Assembly (NCBI GenBank): GCA_028554795.2 | Contig: CM068831.1 | Span: 32,910,644 to 32,974,643 of the forward strand | Direction of reading: 5' to 3' | Source of the DNA: Sinohyriopsis cumingii | Lineage: Eukaryota > Mollusca > Bivalvia > Unionida > Unionidae | Length of the DNA: 64,000 bases | Shown: piece by piece, positions 14,416 to 28,100 of the stretch | Numbering within the stretch: the stretch's first letter is position 1 | Layout of the letters: the number at the start of each line of letters is the position of its first letter | Made by a program: the position numbers and the translations under genes | The notes under the pieces: model-generated | Database searches by the model: none | What the model was told of the DNA's origin: nothing | What the model saw: the letters and a program-made list of their open reading frames with translations, nothing else

Positions 14416-17400
14416 GTAAGTGATTAAAAGATTTAGTTTTTCTAGAGTTTGCAGTTGTAAAGTTTTGTGTAGTTTGATCTAATTTAGAATGATTCAAGTG
14501 GGCTAATTGCAAGGAAATCTGAATAAATATATCATTGCACAGGGGAATCAGATTGATTTAAGTCATTATATTACACACAGGAATCCGAATGCTTATATCA
14601 ACGGATTACACGGGAGTCTTGGGTAGTATCAGGGGACCAAATGGGTTCAAATGGAGATCGTATGGGTACAAGGAAATTGTCGCTGGCCGCTATATTTAGA
14701 ACGAGACCCTATGGGTACAAATTTAACGTTAAAAATGCCCAGACGTTTAATGCTTATGATTTACATGACCGGACAGTATGGATAGCGGAGTAATGACTAT
14801 GTTAAACGTTAGAATTTGCTTTGATTCTATATGGGTGTGGATTTAACATTAGTCATTGGACTATCGCGATGAAAATGTATGGGCACAAAGGAAAGTGGCA
14901 ATATTATAATTATTCATTGGACTGACTGCCGACAACTGATAAATTGAACGTAACCGACACTTACAAAACAAAACGATATTCGAGGTAACAAAACAAAGGT
15001 TAATACTAACCATTACAAAATACTTCTAATGAACACATTTATGTGACACAAAAGAAGTGGATGAAATCTGACACATTTACATAAGCACGCATTTATACTA
15101 TGTCGCAAGGGTATGACTTTTCACACATGCTGATATTCTCACACAGAAGTATATGAATGCTTTCATAGACACCAAACACCATCGCACACAAGTGTAGGAG
15201 TCCTCACACGAATAAGACCATGCCATCATATCCAAATGAGGGATTAAGTTTCAGTTATGAAAGACATTCACACACAAGCACTAATATAAAACACACAAAA
15301 CATTAGCAATGGCTGAGTAGTACATCTAGGTGGCGATGAAAATGGCAATTTGGTTGTCAATCAATGAAGGTTAATATGCGATGAACGATAGGGACAAATC
15401 TCTGCACACTGTCTACCACATCTGGAGTAGCACCAAGGATTGACGGATGGTTTCGGATTCTTTATTTCCCTTGCAAGTTTCCTCCTGAACTAAGCTGTAT
15501 TTGATGTTGCGAAATTTCTTATCTTTCTGTCCCTCTTGCTTCCTCTACTCCTCAACCTAATGCTAGTTTAATTTTGGCCATATAATCTTACATTACTTCG
15601 TGGATATGTTCTTTTCTGTTCACATACACACAGGGATAATTTCCCTTTCAAAATGTCTTGATTTGGTAGGACAGTATTCCTTATTTTGGTCCAAGAGACG
15701 CTCTCGTTTCTAGGATATGACTATAGCTTAACCTGGAAGCCAGGCTGCTCGTTTTCTATGGTGTTGAGAAGTTGACTATGGATGGCAAAACTTCTGAACA
15801 CACCAATATGTATGCTAAAGACGCATAGGTGGATGAAAATATCCCTCACATTTGGAGCCGCAGGCATGAAGGGAACATAATCTGGTGTTGGGCACGTAGA
15901 AGACAGAAAACAGGTCTGATGAAATCACACCGACAACAAGGAACACTCCTCCTTAAAAATGTCCAAAGATTAGCAGAGAGATAAAATAATAAGGATGTGA
16001 AACATTTTTTAAAAAATAAAATGACTCATTTTACACACACTTATCATCACTTACATTAACATACTATTTTATACAAGGGTATGTGTGCTCAGAGTCAACA
16101 CACCAATATTCTTAATGCGGGATTACGTTTTAGCGGTATAAGATAAATGCACAGCATATAGAAACATAAAGCAGTAGTAGTATCTCGTGGTTTATATTTT
16201 AGAGCAATATATAGGACGACTGACACTCACTGTAGCTTTTATTTTGGACCAAAGTTCCACCAATATCCAGGACAAATGTCTCTCATTGGTCTGAGTAAAT
16301 ACTAAAGATGGATCTTTTTTAAGTGACATATGACTTAGAGTTAGGTTTACAACTTCCCTTACCTTGTAAAATTTTAAGTTGTTTAAAACTCTGCCAATAT
16401 TCTTTTCGAAGTGGCGCTTTTAAGGGTAAACTTCTCTAAATACACTGCTCAGTAATTACTTCACTAAACTCAACAATTACATTGCTACACTAATTTGTTT
16501 GCTAGCTTCTTCGTTAATGTTCTTTGTGAACATGTCTATAATAGTTGCCAAGACTGCCAACTAATCCTGAATTTACAACATGTTCCTCCATTCGGCTATT
16601 CAAGTCAACTTCGAAAGTGGATAACCACGTAGGAATACGTTACCCTTAATTTGTGTTCTATAAGGGTCGGCAAAGATATTATTCGGGTCTGCAAAAGTAC
16701 GTTCTCAATGTAGATTCGCCGTTGTCCCCTGTCCCCAACACGCATTTCGGGGACTAAACTGTAACCACCACGAACTAATCTATTGACCATCGAGCAGGAA
16801 GGATTCACATAGTGTTTGCACTGCAGACAACCTAATTAATATTTGCATTTTAACCCGAAAAAACAATGCCCGGACTAGGAAAAGAAGGAACAGTACCAAA
16901 CAAAGGGGCAACAGACGTAACCCTTCTCCTTGAAACGATATAGATGTTGTGTATAAGATGTACATCAATGTTTCTAACATTATTGAAATGCATGAGTAAC
17001 GGTACTTATTTAAATTTAATGTTACGCAGTATTTCTCAAAGTAAAGTTAATTCTGTTGCGGTGGTGTCAGAAGGGTCAAAGTTGACATATAAAAAGGTTT
17101 TATCAATAGGGTTCTTTAAATAAGCCGATAATAAAACTTCACTGCTACAGACTTTGATCTCAGCTCATTTCCAGGTTAAGCCATCGAGCAGGCTGATCTA
17201 CTCCAAATGCTGCAATGCCTGGAAAATGCCTGAATGCACTGGAAAGGTATTCTTTCCAATGTAGTTTCACGTCATCTTTTTCAGTTTGCAGGTCCAGGAA
17301 TAACTGTTTCCTTCCCTAGAGATCCGGGGTGGCTGTAACTTTTCGCAGAATTTCTGTCTCCTCCTGTATGTCTGGTGTTTTTCCGTCTGGCCTGTGAAAA

Positions 17401-18483
17401 CACATACATAACACAAAACAAATACTTGTAACGTCGATTCTGCGTGGCTAACACAGAGATATCAGCAAACTTTGCTGGAAACCTTTGTCGAATGGGTTTG
17501 CATCACGTATACTCTAATTGTAATAATCCTCATCATAGATTTGTCTGTTGGCTTAAGGTGCACGACACGATGTTTCAATTCCAACGTAGCCAGCTGGATG
17601 ATCCTGTAAATATAATCAATGCACGCTAAAAGTGTATCCTATTTGTACCCGTCCCTCACTAAGTTAGCCAACGTTTCTTCGTCACTTATACTTTTTGTTC
17701 TTGGGAGGGGGACACAAAATCCTTTCCATGTCCAACGATAAATCCGACCTCTTCCCTCACTTCTTTAGTTTCTCTTGGCGAAGACGCTAACTTTCTTGAT
17801 CAAACCAATGCATGATGAAGTTGTCATATTGGTGCTTTAGGATGTAGAATTTAAAAGTCTTCAAACTTTTCTCCTTATTCTCTTCTATCATCCACTTTGA
17901 TATATTTTTCTCCATTCTTGAATGCTCTAAGTAGGTTTAGCCGTCTCCACTAAAGTTTTCTGGTGAACCAGCTGTAGATGTTGCAATCATTGGACATTCC
18001 GCAGCCAGTTCTCGTTTTGACAACTCTGTTGTACTCATGAACGGTTGTTGTAAATTATACGTCTCAGCCAGATTAGGAGTATGAAATAAGTGAGGCATCC
18101 TTTTATAGTACCAATGATGGCGTTCCACCTACCTATTGTGAAAACTAAAGTTCAGTTTTTCGTCCTCCCATAAAATCTAAGGGTACAAGCGTTATTTGCT
18201 TCCACAATCGTGTGTCATTTTTTCTTCACCTCAAGACTCAGCGAGGTCTAGAAATTGACCCTAAAAACGAGCAGTTAATAAACGTGTGTACAAATTTTCC
18301 GCGTTGAAGGAGGACCGTTTTCGTAGGAAAGAGGGGAATCTTATATGTCACTATTTCCACAAAAAAAAACTATGGCGGCTATTATAACTGGTGGAGAAAG
18401 AACTCGAGTATACTCCAGTAAGAACCACAAGAAGCTACAACCACAAGAAGCTAGGCAGATTGATCACACTAGCAGATTTATCA
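14416..18483. other. Large intron with degenerate repeats; no firm gene
   Basis: At 14630-14900 phrases like TATGGGTACAAA and GATTTAACATTA recur in degenerate form about every 60-100 bp. The remainder has short frames only. A small splice-flanked open segment at 17176-17246 contains a CC motif and is reported as a finding, not a gene. Confidence 0.35.
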
Positions 18484-18859
18484 CATGCCACCCCTTGAGG
18501 ATCTGATGTGTCCTCACTACGTGTCGTAAGAGGCGACTAAGTAGAGGCAACCTGTTTGCCCTGGGTTGCGCTCCGTGTCGGGGAAGGAAAGGATCCTGTT
18601 AGTTGAGCAGAGGCGTTCCGATGCAATACACTACTTTGGCCTCTCAGGAAGTAATTTTACCGACCTTATAAGGCGGTGGCTTCACGGGTCAATCATAGGT
18701 AATTTTGTCGACTGAGTATAGCATATGTCTATCCCTATCACTTGAAAGGCGTCCCCTTGTTGGGCTCCATGGTGGGCGGAGAGCACGGGTGCTGAATTTT
18801 CATCAATGCAACACGAAAACGTCAACAAATAAATCAACACAAACGCACTAAAATTGGAT

Positions 18860-20010
18860 CTGAGTCAGATGACGAACCATGTAGAGTGGAGCCATTTCAC
18901 CGCTCCATGGTTATACAGTCCAAAGATGCCTCAAAAACTCTTGCCTCACTCTCTCCATTTGTGATTGAAAACACAGTAATGGGATCGATTTGCACACGAA
19001 AAAATGTGAAAAAATTTGATATGGCGTTGCCTTCTTGTTTAGTGTAAACGATGAGGTCAGAAAGAAAATATCTAGAAAATGAAAACTTTCATCGATATTC
19101 CAGTGACCTCATTCGCTCACACCACACTCAATATGTCAAGAAACGTGATTCGTTGTCGAGACTTGGATGGAGTCAGCGACATCGATATCATTGAAGGAAT
19201 GAAAAACGAAGGTGTCATTGCAGTCCGTAGAATAGTATTAAACGTAATAACAACCTGCAGAACACCAACACCATTGTACTCACCTTCAACAACCCAGAGT
19301 GGTCAAAGTTGGCTTCTTGCAAACGAAGGTTGAGATATACATTCCAAATCCCTTTCGATGCTATAAATGTCAGAAATATGGCCATTACGAAGACCGCTGC
19401 TTAAAAAGCCAAATATGTGGCCGATGCGGAGACCATTCTCATCAGGAATCTGATTGTAGAGCAACTCCGCATTGTGTCAACTGTGGAAAGGGGTACCACG
19501 CCATTTCCAAGGATTGTGATACTTGGAAACAGGAGAAGGAAATACATAGGTAAAGTACACAGCTAACATTCCCTATCCAGAAGCCAGAAGACTTGTACAG
19601 GCCAAAACAGCCAATCCTGACCCATCCTTCTCCACTGTAGTGATAAGCAATCCTAAAACAGCGAAGGACGCACAAATACAGACAGATTTACCCGACTGAA
19701 CACCAAGCTATAATATTTCCATTACTAAGCACAGAAAAACTCGGCATCTACTCAGACAACATTTAATAATACACTACCATCGAAATCACCAAAGAATAAA
19801 ACCAAATCTCATGGAAACAGACAACACAAATAGGTCAGATGACCCCATTAAACTCTATCACAGGTTTGAAGACATTGAGAGCATGGATGCAGAAGAAACT
19901 GCTCCATGCGCTCAAGGTAGCTCCAGACCTACAAACAAAAAATCCCCCCCCCGTACTTCCTCCAGAAAAATAACCACACAAATTGCATCAGCAAAAGGTC
20001 TAACCTAGCT
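18860..20010 (+). pseudogene. LINE ORF1 (gag-like, three CCHC knuckles), broken
   Basis: The ORF1 protein normally binds LINE RNA. Reading across frames, an acidic SESDDEPC start (about 18860) is followed by a segment with SLSPFVIE, then frame 19079-19333 with NVIRCRDLDGVSDIDI. Frame 19299-19553 has three zinc knuckles: CYKCQKYGHYEDRC, CGRCGDHSHQESDC and CVNCGKGYHAISKDC. Frameshifts near 19310 and stops after 19553 break it. A later segment at 19811-20005 (DDPIKLYHRFEDIESMD) has its counterpart in copy 3. Confidence 0.85.
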
Positions 20011-20033
20011 CCACAATCTTCAGTTTCAATTTA

Positions 20034-21543
20034 TAATGAAGAACAGTATCATACAATGGAGCTGCTGATGATTTAAAGCAAATTACAATGATATGCTCCT
20101 CCTTTTAAAAGAACATGATCCTGCAATAATATGCCTTCAGGAAACATTCTTGAAAGATACGGATAACATTACACTTAAAAACTACTCCTTGTTTAACACC
20201 TACTCACAAAATGTTTACAGGGCCTCAGGGGAGTTTATGTTTTTGTGAACAATAAAGCCCCTCATAGCGTCATCCCTTTAAACACAAATCCGCAAGCCAT
20301 TGCGGTAAGCGTCACTCTTCATCGAGTGATTACATTTTGTTCTATTTACCTGCCACCAAACACCAATGTAGTACCAAACAATTTAGACAAACAACTTCCC
20401 GCACCATTTGTTTTACTCGGGGATTGTAATGCCCATAACTTTTTTTGGCGATCAAAGCACATAAGTGACCGACTTCACAAAGTAGAAGACATCATTTCTA
20501 GACAAGATGTATGTCTATATAACACCAAATCACGAACATATTTACACCCAGGAACGGGTACATACATGTGTATCGATTTTACAATTTTCCCCCCATCGCT
20601 ACTTTTGGACTATGAATGGAAATTCGCTGATGACCTTCACAGCAGCTATCACATTCCGTTTACTCTTAATACTACTGACGCAACAATTGACGAAGCAGCT
20701 CCACAAATAAATTTAAAGAAAGTCGACTGGGCCAAATTTGAAACACTTTGCACAGCTAGGCTGAACAAGGATACCATTTTAAACGAGAATAACCTTTTTC
20801 AATATTTTACTTCTGTTTTAACTGACATTGCAGAAGAATCTATAGCCATTTCCTCAGCAAACTATAAAAGAACCCGAAAACCGTGGTTCACACAAGAATG
20901 TAAAGAGGCCATTAGACAAGGCCGAGAAGCAGTGAAAACATTTAATAATCGTCCAACACCCGAAAATTTCACTTAGTACCGTATTGTTCGGGCCAAAACA
21001 CGCCTCACAATTAAAGAAAGTAAAAGAGCATCTTGGAAAAAATTTGTTTAAACTTTAAATTCTCGTTCCTCGATAAAGAAAGTTTGGGACACGATCCAGA
21101 AAATAAATCGAAAGGGAAAACTCAATTCCTTTAGACATCTCAAATTAAACAACAAGAATTTCAAATCCAACCTTGATATAGTTAATATACTTGCTGATAG
21201 TTTCTCTAAAAATTCATAATCTCTAATTATTCAGAAGCCTTCAGAAGACTTAAAACTCAAAATAAAAGACACGGTTGATATTCACAACGAATAACTCAGA
21301 AAGTTATAATCAACCGTTTACACTGTATGAGTTGATGTAATCTCTGAATAAGGCAACGATACATCCACTGGGCCTGACGAAATACATTACCAGTTTTTGA
21401 AACACCTTCCAGAACCATCATTAACAGTCCTTCTGGAAATCTTCAATGATTTATGGATTACTGGTAATGTACCAAACATTTGGAAAGAAGAAACAGTAAT
21501 AACAGTTCCCAAACCCGGTAAAGATAGCACAGATCCTAACATA
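20034..21543 (+). pseudogene. LINE ORF2 (AP endonuclease + start of RT), broken
   Basis: The endonuclease would nick target DNA and RT would prime from the nick. ICLQETFLKD at the start and VLLGDCNAHN..W in frame 20245-20976 are AP-endonuclease motifs. The RT N-terminal region is seen as STGPDEIHYQFLKHLPE (about 21370) and VPKPGKDSTDPN. Several in-frame stops and a large 3' deletion make it inactive. Confidence 0.85.
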
Positions 21544-21967
21544 CACCATTTACATTCCCCGTGGATCGGGAAGCTTTAATTTTCACCGTTATCATCTTAT
21601 CGTTTTAATTTCAACTATCTGGTTTTGATATCGCTGGTCGATTTCAGACTTTTTATAATTTTTAAAAGATTATAGATTAACATTTTGTTTGGCGCTAGAT
21701 AGGCTAACAGTGTTGATGCGCCGTCAAAAATGCAATCAATCAATCAATCAACCATTCGCTAGTTAGACTAATTTCAGACCTATGTTAAACTCACGAAGCA
21801 CTTTTACTAAAAGGAGGATTTCTCAATTTAATATATTGCTCTCTTATTTCGCAATAAAACATGACATTCTTAAATCCTAGTTATCGATTGTGTCGTGAAT
21901 TACTGTTTGATGAATTTACTATGTGTTCGAAATATACCACAGTTCATTACTTTATATAGCCTCTCCT

Positions 21968-22042
21968 CTGTCTGTCTGTCTGTCTGTCTCGCGATGTTGC
22001 GGGCGCTTTCTCTGTCTCTGTCTCTCTCTCTGTCTCTCTCTT
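21968..22042. repeat. (CTGT)n and TC-rich simple repeat
   Basis: A short CTGT tetranucleotide run at 21970-21990 and a TCTG/TC run at 22009-22042. Confidence 0.9.
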
Positions 22043-22375
22043 GCATCTTTTGCCTCTATCATGCATCTGTACATATAATTTTGTGAAACCACATTCTTGG
22101 TGAGCTTCTATGACATAAAGTTTATAATCTAATGTAGGGAAAGGTTTTGTTCTAAGTCATGGGAACTCATGAAACAATCCATTGAATCCCCAACATTTAT
22201 ATTAATAAAGCGTATTTGAACTATGAACGGGTACAGAAAGTTCACATCATATAAATGGATATTCATAAAACTCATCGATAAAGAGTTCAGACTGGTAGTG
22301 TCAATTAAAATATGAAGGAAATTATGATAAATATTTTGTCTAAATAATCAATTTATTTTTGCTGTTGAATTTTAG

Positions 22376-22455
22376 ATACATACAAATGTCTTAGCTGCAA
22401 GGCAAGTGCTAGACCACGCGATTGTGAATTTGTCCAGGAATGTGGTCCGCATGAG
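22376..22455 (+). CDS. Ly6-like module 1, exon a
   Basis: Acceptor TGAATTTTAG and donor GTATGT bound an 80 nt exon that enters in phase 1 and leaves in phase 0. It encodes the first four cysteines of module 1, starting TYKCLSCKASARP, with spacing C-x2-C-x8-C-x5-C. The same spacing occurs in module 2 (40223-40317), as do the intron phases. In the Ly6/uPAR family this segment forms the first finger. The exon ends exactly four codons after the fourth cysteine, as in module 2. Confidence 0.85.
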
Positions 22456-22971
22456 GTATGTAATTCGATCTTACTATTACGTGTACATGTCTCCAAAATA
22501 TATCTTTGCTATATTCTTCAACTTCAAACATGACATCCCTGCGTTTTAGAAAGTGCTGAAAACTTAAAATTAACAGAATAGACACTAACAATTGTCAAAG
22601 GAAACAAATATTATGGAAATGTGGACTTAAATCTATATTGATTGTATTTCAATAAAATATAATGTTGGAAATTTTCTGTTTCGATTTTTATACCGGCAGA
22701 TGCTGTGACTGTTATCATACACAATTTGGTTCAAAACAGTAGTTTCAGTTACAATCTTATGCTGGCAGAAAAGTACACGTAAATTTCCTAACGTGATGAA
22801 CTTCCTCTTAGTCAACTATTTTAATCTCTCTATCCTTTATATAGTACAATATTTATTTCACTGTACTACCAATTTAAATGTAGTACTACTCATAATGAAA
22901 ACTAAAATATATGCGCCAATTGGATTTCATTCTGTAACTAGTGCAGACCCTCTGTTATATTTACTCTTCAG

Positions 22972-23043
22972 AAATGCTCCATTGAATCATATCTTACGAC
23001 AACGGGCTACATCAGATACGATCTCGGTTGTATGGACATCCAC
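22972..23043 (+). CDS. Ly6-like module 1, exon b
   Basis: A 72 nt phase 0-0 exon between TTTACTCTTCAG and GTAAGT. It encodes KCSIESYLTTTGYIRYDLGC plus four residues, supplying cysteines 5 and 6. The layout (one residue, Cys, 16-17 residues, Cys, four residues) is the same as module 2 exon b at 41173-41241. The longer frame covering this stretch is in another register and is not coding. Confidence 0.85.
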
Positions 23044-25129
23044 GTAAGTATCATGTTTTAAATTTTTGGAAATAGTAATCATTAGTTGGTGTTATTATTG
23101 AGTGCAGCAATACTCATTAGAATGAACAGCACGGTCGATGAATTCTTTGCTTCGTGGAAATCAAAACTCATTAACGGGAAGTGATAACACCAGTTAGAAT
23201 CAATGTCTCCTTATTAAAGATGCAAACATTTTTGTTAACATGCATGAAATTAAATGTTTGCATTGAATGCTTATTCAACTTATCATTATGGTATCAGTTA
23301 CTGTATGGCTTCCAAACTCTCGATTGCTTTATACTTATGAAATAGGGCATCGCTCGAACATTTTTGACTCACCGTTTCATCTGATACCTTGAAATGAGAA
23401 ACTTTCAAATAGAGAACAGTACATCATAACCATATTTTATTTGTGGATAAGAATGGTTAATATGGGTCATGCAATGGCTCATTTGAATGTGTATTTCTAA
23501 TTGTGTCTGCTCGGAGTGAACATTGGAAAATTGTCAGTGTTGAAAATGCTCAAAAATGGCTCATGTTCATCAGTTTCGTACACATTACTTCTAGACAACA
23601 TAAAAACTCTTTCCTGTGCCTATAACACTAATGCATAATAATATATTGAATAACTTGTAATTAGAAAACACACAAAATCAACACGGTTCAGAGACAATGA
23701 TGCCATAAATAACGAAGTATCGTTTTATTTGTTCTCTCTCCAGAGCGAATCTATTTTCATAGCAGGCGTTCTCCTTCATCTATTTTTCACTGACAGGCTA
23801 AATTACAAAACCAAGATGTATTTAACACTATTATGAGATGGTGTAATAAAACAATATATTTCAGTACCAGTAAATATGTAAGAACCATAGTAAATTACAA
23901 AAGTGAAAAACTGTATTAAATTGCAGGCCTATATTACAACAACAGACTATATTACAATACTATAGTACATTACCGTAAAAGGTAAAACAAAATTCAGGCT
24001 ATATTAACATGCCTGGCTAGATCACCATATCAGGTTATATAAGTAATACTACAATGGTAGGATGTACTACAACATCATGATATTGTGCAGTAAATGTCTA
24101 TAAAATGCAGGGCTTCTTTACAGTAACAGAAAATATCTCAATTCCAAAATATCTTGTTTGTCCGTGTTGCACTTCAAACGTCAAAGATGACCATAGCATT
24201 AATAACTGATTTTGGCATATGCGAGTAGGGTGGTTGTTTCAGACTGATTTGCGCTGTAAACAATCTGTGCCACACAAAACAAGTAGGTGTGTCTTGTTGA
24301 TGCTTCTTAAGTAAAGGAATTTCTTCATTTCCAATATTTACGCTGCTCGCTCATATGCACTGCCTCTGCAATTTCCTTATCTCAATATATGTATATCTTC
24401 ACTCAGTATTGAAATATTTTACTGATATTTTTAGTGTGTACTTGAATAGATCTATCTTTCCTCCCTGAAATCGGTTTTGTCCTTCAGCTCGCCATTGAAA
24501 ACCATCTTTGATTGACACTCATCTCACATCCTGATGTTATAGTATGCCTATAACATCTGAACATTTCATTAATAAGTAGAAGCTTCGAATGCCTGCTTTT
24601 GCAAGAACATCTGATTATGTCACCTTTTCTGGTATTTTATCCGAATCAGTTTATTCAGACATCATGTGTGAAAATGGGTCATCTTCCTGGCATGGCGTAT
24701 ATACACACCATCCCGGTTTTGTTTTTATATAGCAGGGTCGGCAGCAAATAACTTTGCAGACCTTCAGGATTGTTTCCAAAAACGTTTCTGCACTCCCACA
24801 CATTCGCCAGAGGTCGACCAATGGTTACATGTGTTTCAACAAATCGGTAATATGTACGCGTGTTTCAACCGAGGGTCTTCGTGTAAATGAGTAAGCAGAA
24901 CCTCGGTTTGCCCAATTGTTCTTGACGTTCTTAGAGGTCACATTATTTTGTTCAAGCTGGCTGCACAGTTTAATGACAAATGTAAGTTTTAGAAGCTCCT
25001 TTCTCAATTTGAAAACGTTGAGCAATTCGTATCTAGGCTGTATCCGGATGTCGAACTTAGAGACTATGAGCCAGCGGTTAGTCTAGCATTATGCACTTCT
25101 CATGGTATTCCTAACTCATACTTCCTGTC
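23044..25129. other. Intron with degenerate repeats and a possible gag relic
   Basis: At 23920-24120 a motif resembling CAGGCTATATTACAAC recurs in degenerate form. Between 24735 and 25105 fragmentary frames read NNFADLQDCFQKRF and later FENVEQFVSRLYPDVELRDY, reminiscent of an LTR-retroelement gag. This is weak and is reported as a finding. The rest shows nothing. Confidence 0.35.
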
Positions 25130-28100
25130 AGTATCTCCCCCTGCGGGTCGGGGTTGAAGAATTGGCCCCACGTGCCTCACTACATGTCGTAAGAGGCGGC
25201 TAAGTACACTAATTTGGCCTCTGCTTCTTCTAGATTGGTCGGGATGGCCCCGGTCTCAACAAATTGGCTGGTCACGCCGAGCCCTAGGAAGTCTTTATTT
25301 ACTCGCTTACCTTTATCTTTCTTCTGGTACCTCCCTTGATACCACCGTTGCACCTACAGTCTATTCCTTTATCTTTCCCTTTCCAAAGTCTTCTAAGACT
25401 TCCTAGAAGGCGTGGCTTCACGGGTCAAACTTAGGTAATTTTATCAACTGAGTATATCATTTGCGTATCCCTGGTACTTGAAAAGTGTCCCTTTGTTGGG
25501 CTCTATGGTGGGCGGGAAGTACGAGTGATGAATTTTAAACAAGCCAACATGGAAATTTTAAAAACAATTCAACATAAACGAACCAAAACTTGATCTGAGT
25601 CAGATGACGAACAATGTAGTGTGGAGTCATTTACACGCTTCATGGTTATACAGTCTAAAGATGCCACAAAACCGCTTGCTGCACTATCTACGTTTGTCAT
25701 CGAGAAAACAATCACCAAATCAATTGGCGCACGTAAAAGTGTTTTAAAAGGTTGAAACCGTGTTGCCTTCTTGTTGAGTGTGAGCGACGAGGTCAAACAG
25801 AAAATATCAAGAAAATTAAAATCTCTTCGACATTCCAGTGACCTGATTAATGCTCATACTATTTTATGGGGATCAAATCAAATAAACGACCGAGGACAAA
25901 AAGTGTAAGCGTTCATTTCTAGAAACGATTTGTGTCTATATAACACGAAATCACCGACATATGTACACCTAGGAACGGGTACATACAATGTTTTCCCTCT
26001 CGCTGATTTTGGACTATGAATGGAAGGTCGCTGATGACCTTCATAGCAGTGATCACTTTCTAATCTCTCTTAAGAACACCGACATTGCAACTGACGAAGC
26101 AATTCCACAACGGAATTTAAAGAACGCCGACTGGGCCAAATTTGAAACACTTTTCACAGCTAGGCTTAACAGGGATATCATTTTAAAAGAATTTTTTTTA
26201 AATTATATTTTACCTCTGTTTTAAACGACATTGCAGAAGAATTCATTCCCAAGTTCTCACCAAACTGTAAAAGAACACAAAAATTGTGATTCACAACAAA
26301 ATGTAAAGATCCCATTAGACAAAGCCGAAAAGTAGTGAAAAAATTAATAATCGTCATACGCTCGAAAATGTAACTAAGAATCGTATCACGATTAAAACAA
26401 ATAAAAGAGCATCATGGAAAAGATATGTTTTAACTTTAAATTCTCGTTCCTCTATAAAGAAAGTTTGGGACACGATACGCAAAATAAATGGAAGGGGAAA
26501 ACACAATTCCTTTCGACATCTCAAACTAAACTAAAAGAATTTAATCCCAAACTTGACGTAGTTAATATAAAGTTGCTGATAGTTTCTCTAAAAGTCCTCA
26601 TCGGTTAATTATTAAGAAGATTAAAAACTCAAAAGGAAAAGATTCGGTTGAAATTCACATCGAATGGCTCAGAAAGTTGTAATCAACCGTTTACACTGTT
26701 TGAGCTGATGGACTCCCTGAATAAGGCCCTGGATACATCCACTGGGACTGAATAAATACATTACCAGTTTTTTAAACACCTTCCAGAACCATCATTAACA
26801 GTTCTTCTGGAAATCTTCAATAATATATGAATTACTGTTAATGTTCCAAACATTTGGAAAAATCAACAGTAATACCAGTTCCCAGACCAGGTAAAGATAG
26901 CGCAGACCCTAACATCTATCGACATATTGCTCTCACAAGCTGTGTATGCAAAACAGTGGAACGAATGATCAATTCTCGGCCTCTTTGGTACCTGGAAACT
27001 AACCATTTAGTATCTCCTTTCCAAAGTGGCTTTCGATATAGCCGGAACACCAATGATAATCTGGTTAGACTGGAAACATTTGTTTGCGATGCATTTGTCA
27101 AGAAGGACATTTAGTAGCGGTTTTCTTTGATTTAGAAAAGGCCCTTAACACAACATGGAAATACGGGATACTAAATGACATGCATGATCTAGGTCTAAAA
27201 GGCTTTCTGCCTTCTTTGGTATCAAATTTTCTCTTAGACAGGGAATTCAAAGTACGAGTGGGCTTTACCCTCTCATATCTGCACGAGCAAGAGATGGGTG
27301 TGCCTCAGGGCAGTATTTTATCTGTGACGCATTTCAACATCAAATTTAATAGCATCACCAAGTTGTTGGCTCCTGGTGTGGATTGCTCGATATAAATTGG
27401 TGATCTTTTCGATCAAAGTACATGCGTACAATCGAAAGACAAGTACAGCAAAAGATAAACAATATCAAAAATCGGTCCAGTACTAACGGTTTCAAATTCT
27501 CGAAATCAAAAACGGTATGTATTTCTGTCCTTTACGGAGACATCACGATGAACCTAAACTCAAGCTACACGAAACACCTATTCCAGTTGTTGAGGAAAAA
27601 AAGTGTTTAGGTGCTATCTTCAACAGAAAACTGACTTTTATTCCACACCTAAAGAACTTGAAAACTAAAAGCTTAAAATCTCTAGATCTACTTAAAGTAG
27701 TAGCGCACACTGACTGGGGTGCTGAAAGAAAAGTTATCCTCAATTTATATAGAACGTTTATTTGCTCCAAACTGGACCATGGTTGCGTTGTTTATGGTTC
27801 AGCCAGAATGTCATATCTGAGAATGCTTAATCCAAGACATCATCAAGGTATAAGACTCGCTCTGGGAGTGTTTAAGACATCCCCGAGTGAAAGCCTTCTA
27901 GCTGAAGCGAATGAGTCATCTTTATCACATCGTAGAGAAATGCTTTCCGTACAGTATGCTTCCACAATTCTTATCATGAACTCCTCAACAAATTTAAATG
28001 CTACACCATACTTTATACTGACGGATCAAATGATGAGGAAATACTGCTGAAGTCATCGTTAGTGGAAATCACACAACAGAAGTTCGCTTAAAAAATGTCA

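Larger units (their letters stand above)
18484..21752 (+). mobile_element. I/Nimb-like LINE relic, copy 1 (internally deleted)
   Basis: The 5' region carries the family signature CTACGTGTCGTAAGAGGCG and the 3' end a (CAAT)n run at 21733-21752. Both are shared with copies at 25130 and 32177. It holds an ORF1 relic with CCHC knuckles and an ORF2 relic with endonuclease and the first part of reverse transcriptase. At about 21545 the RT frame jumps straight into the 3' UTR motif CCCCGTGGATCGGGAAGCTT, so the rest of RT and all of RNase H are deleted. Placement in the I/Nimb group is inferred from the EN-RT-RNase H layout seen across the three copies. It lies in the gene's intron, in the same orientation. 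Confidence 0.85.
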
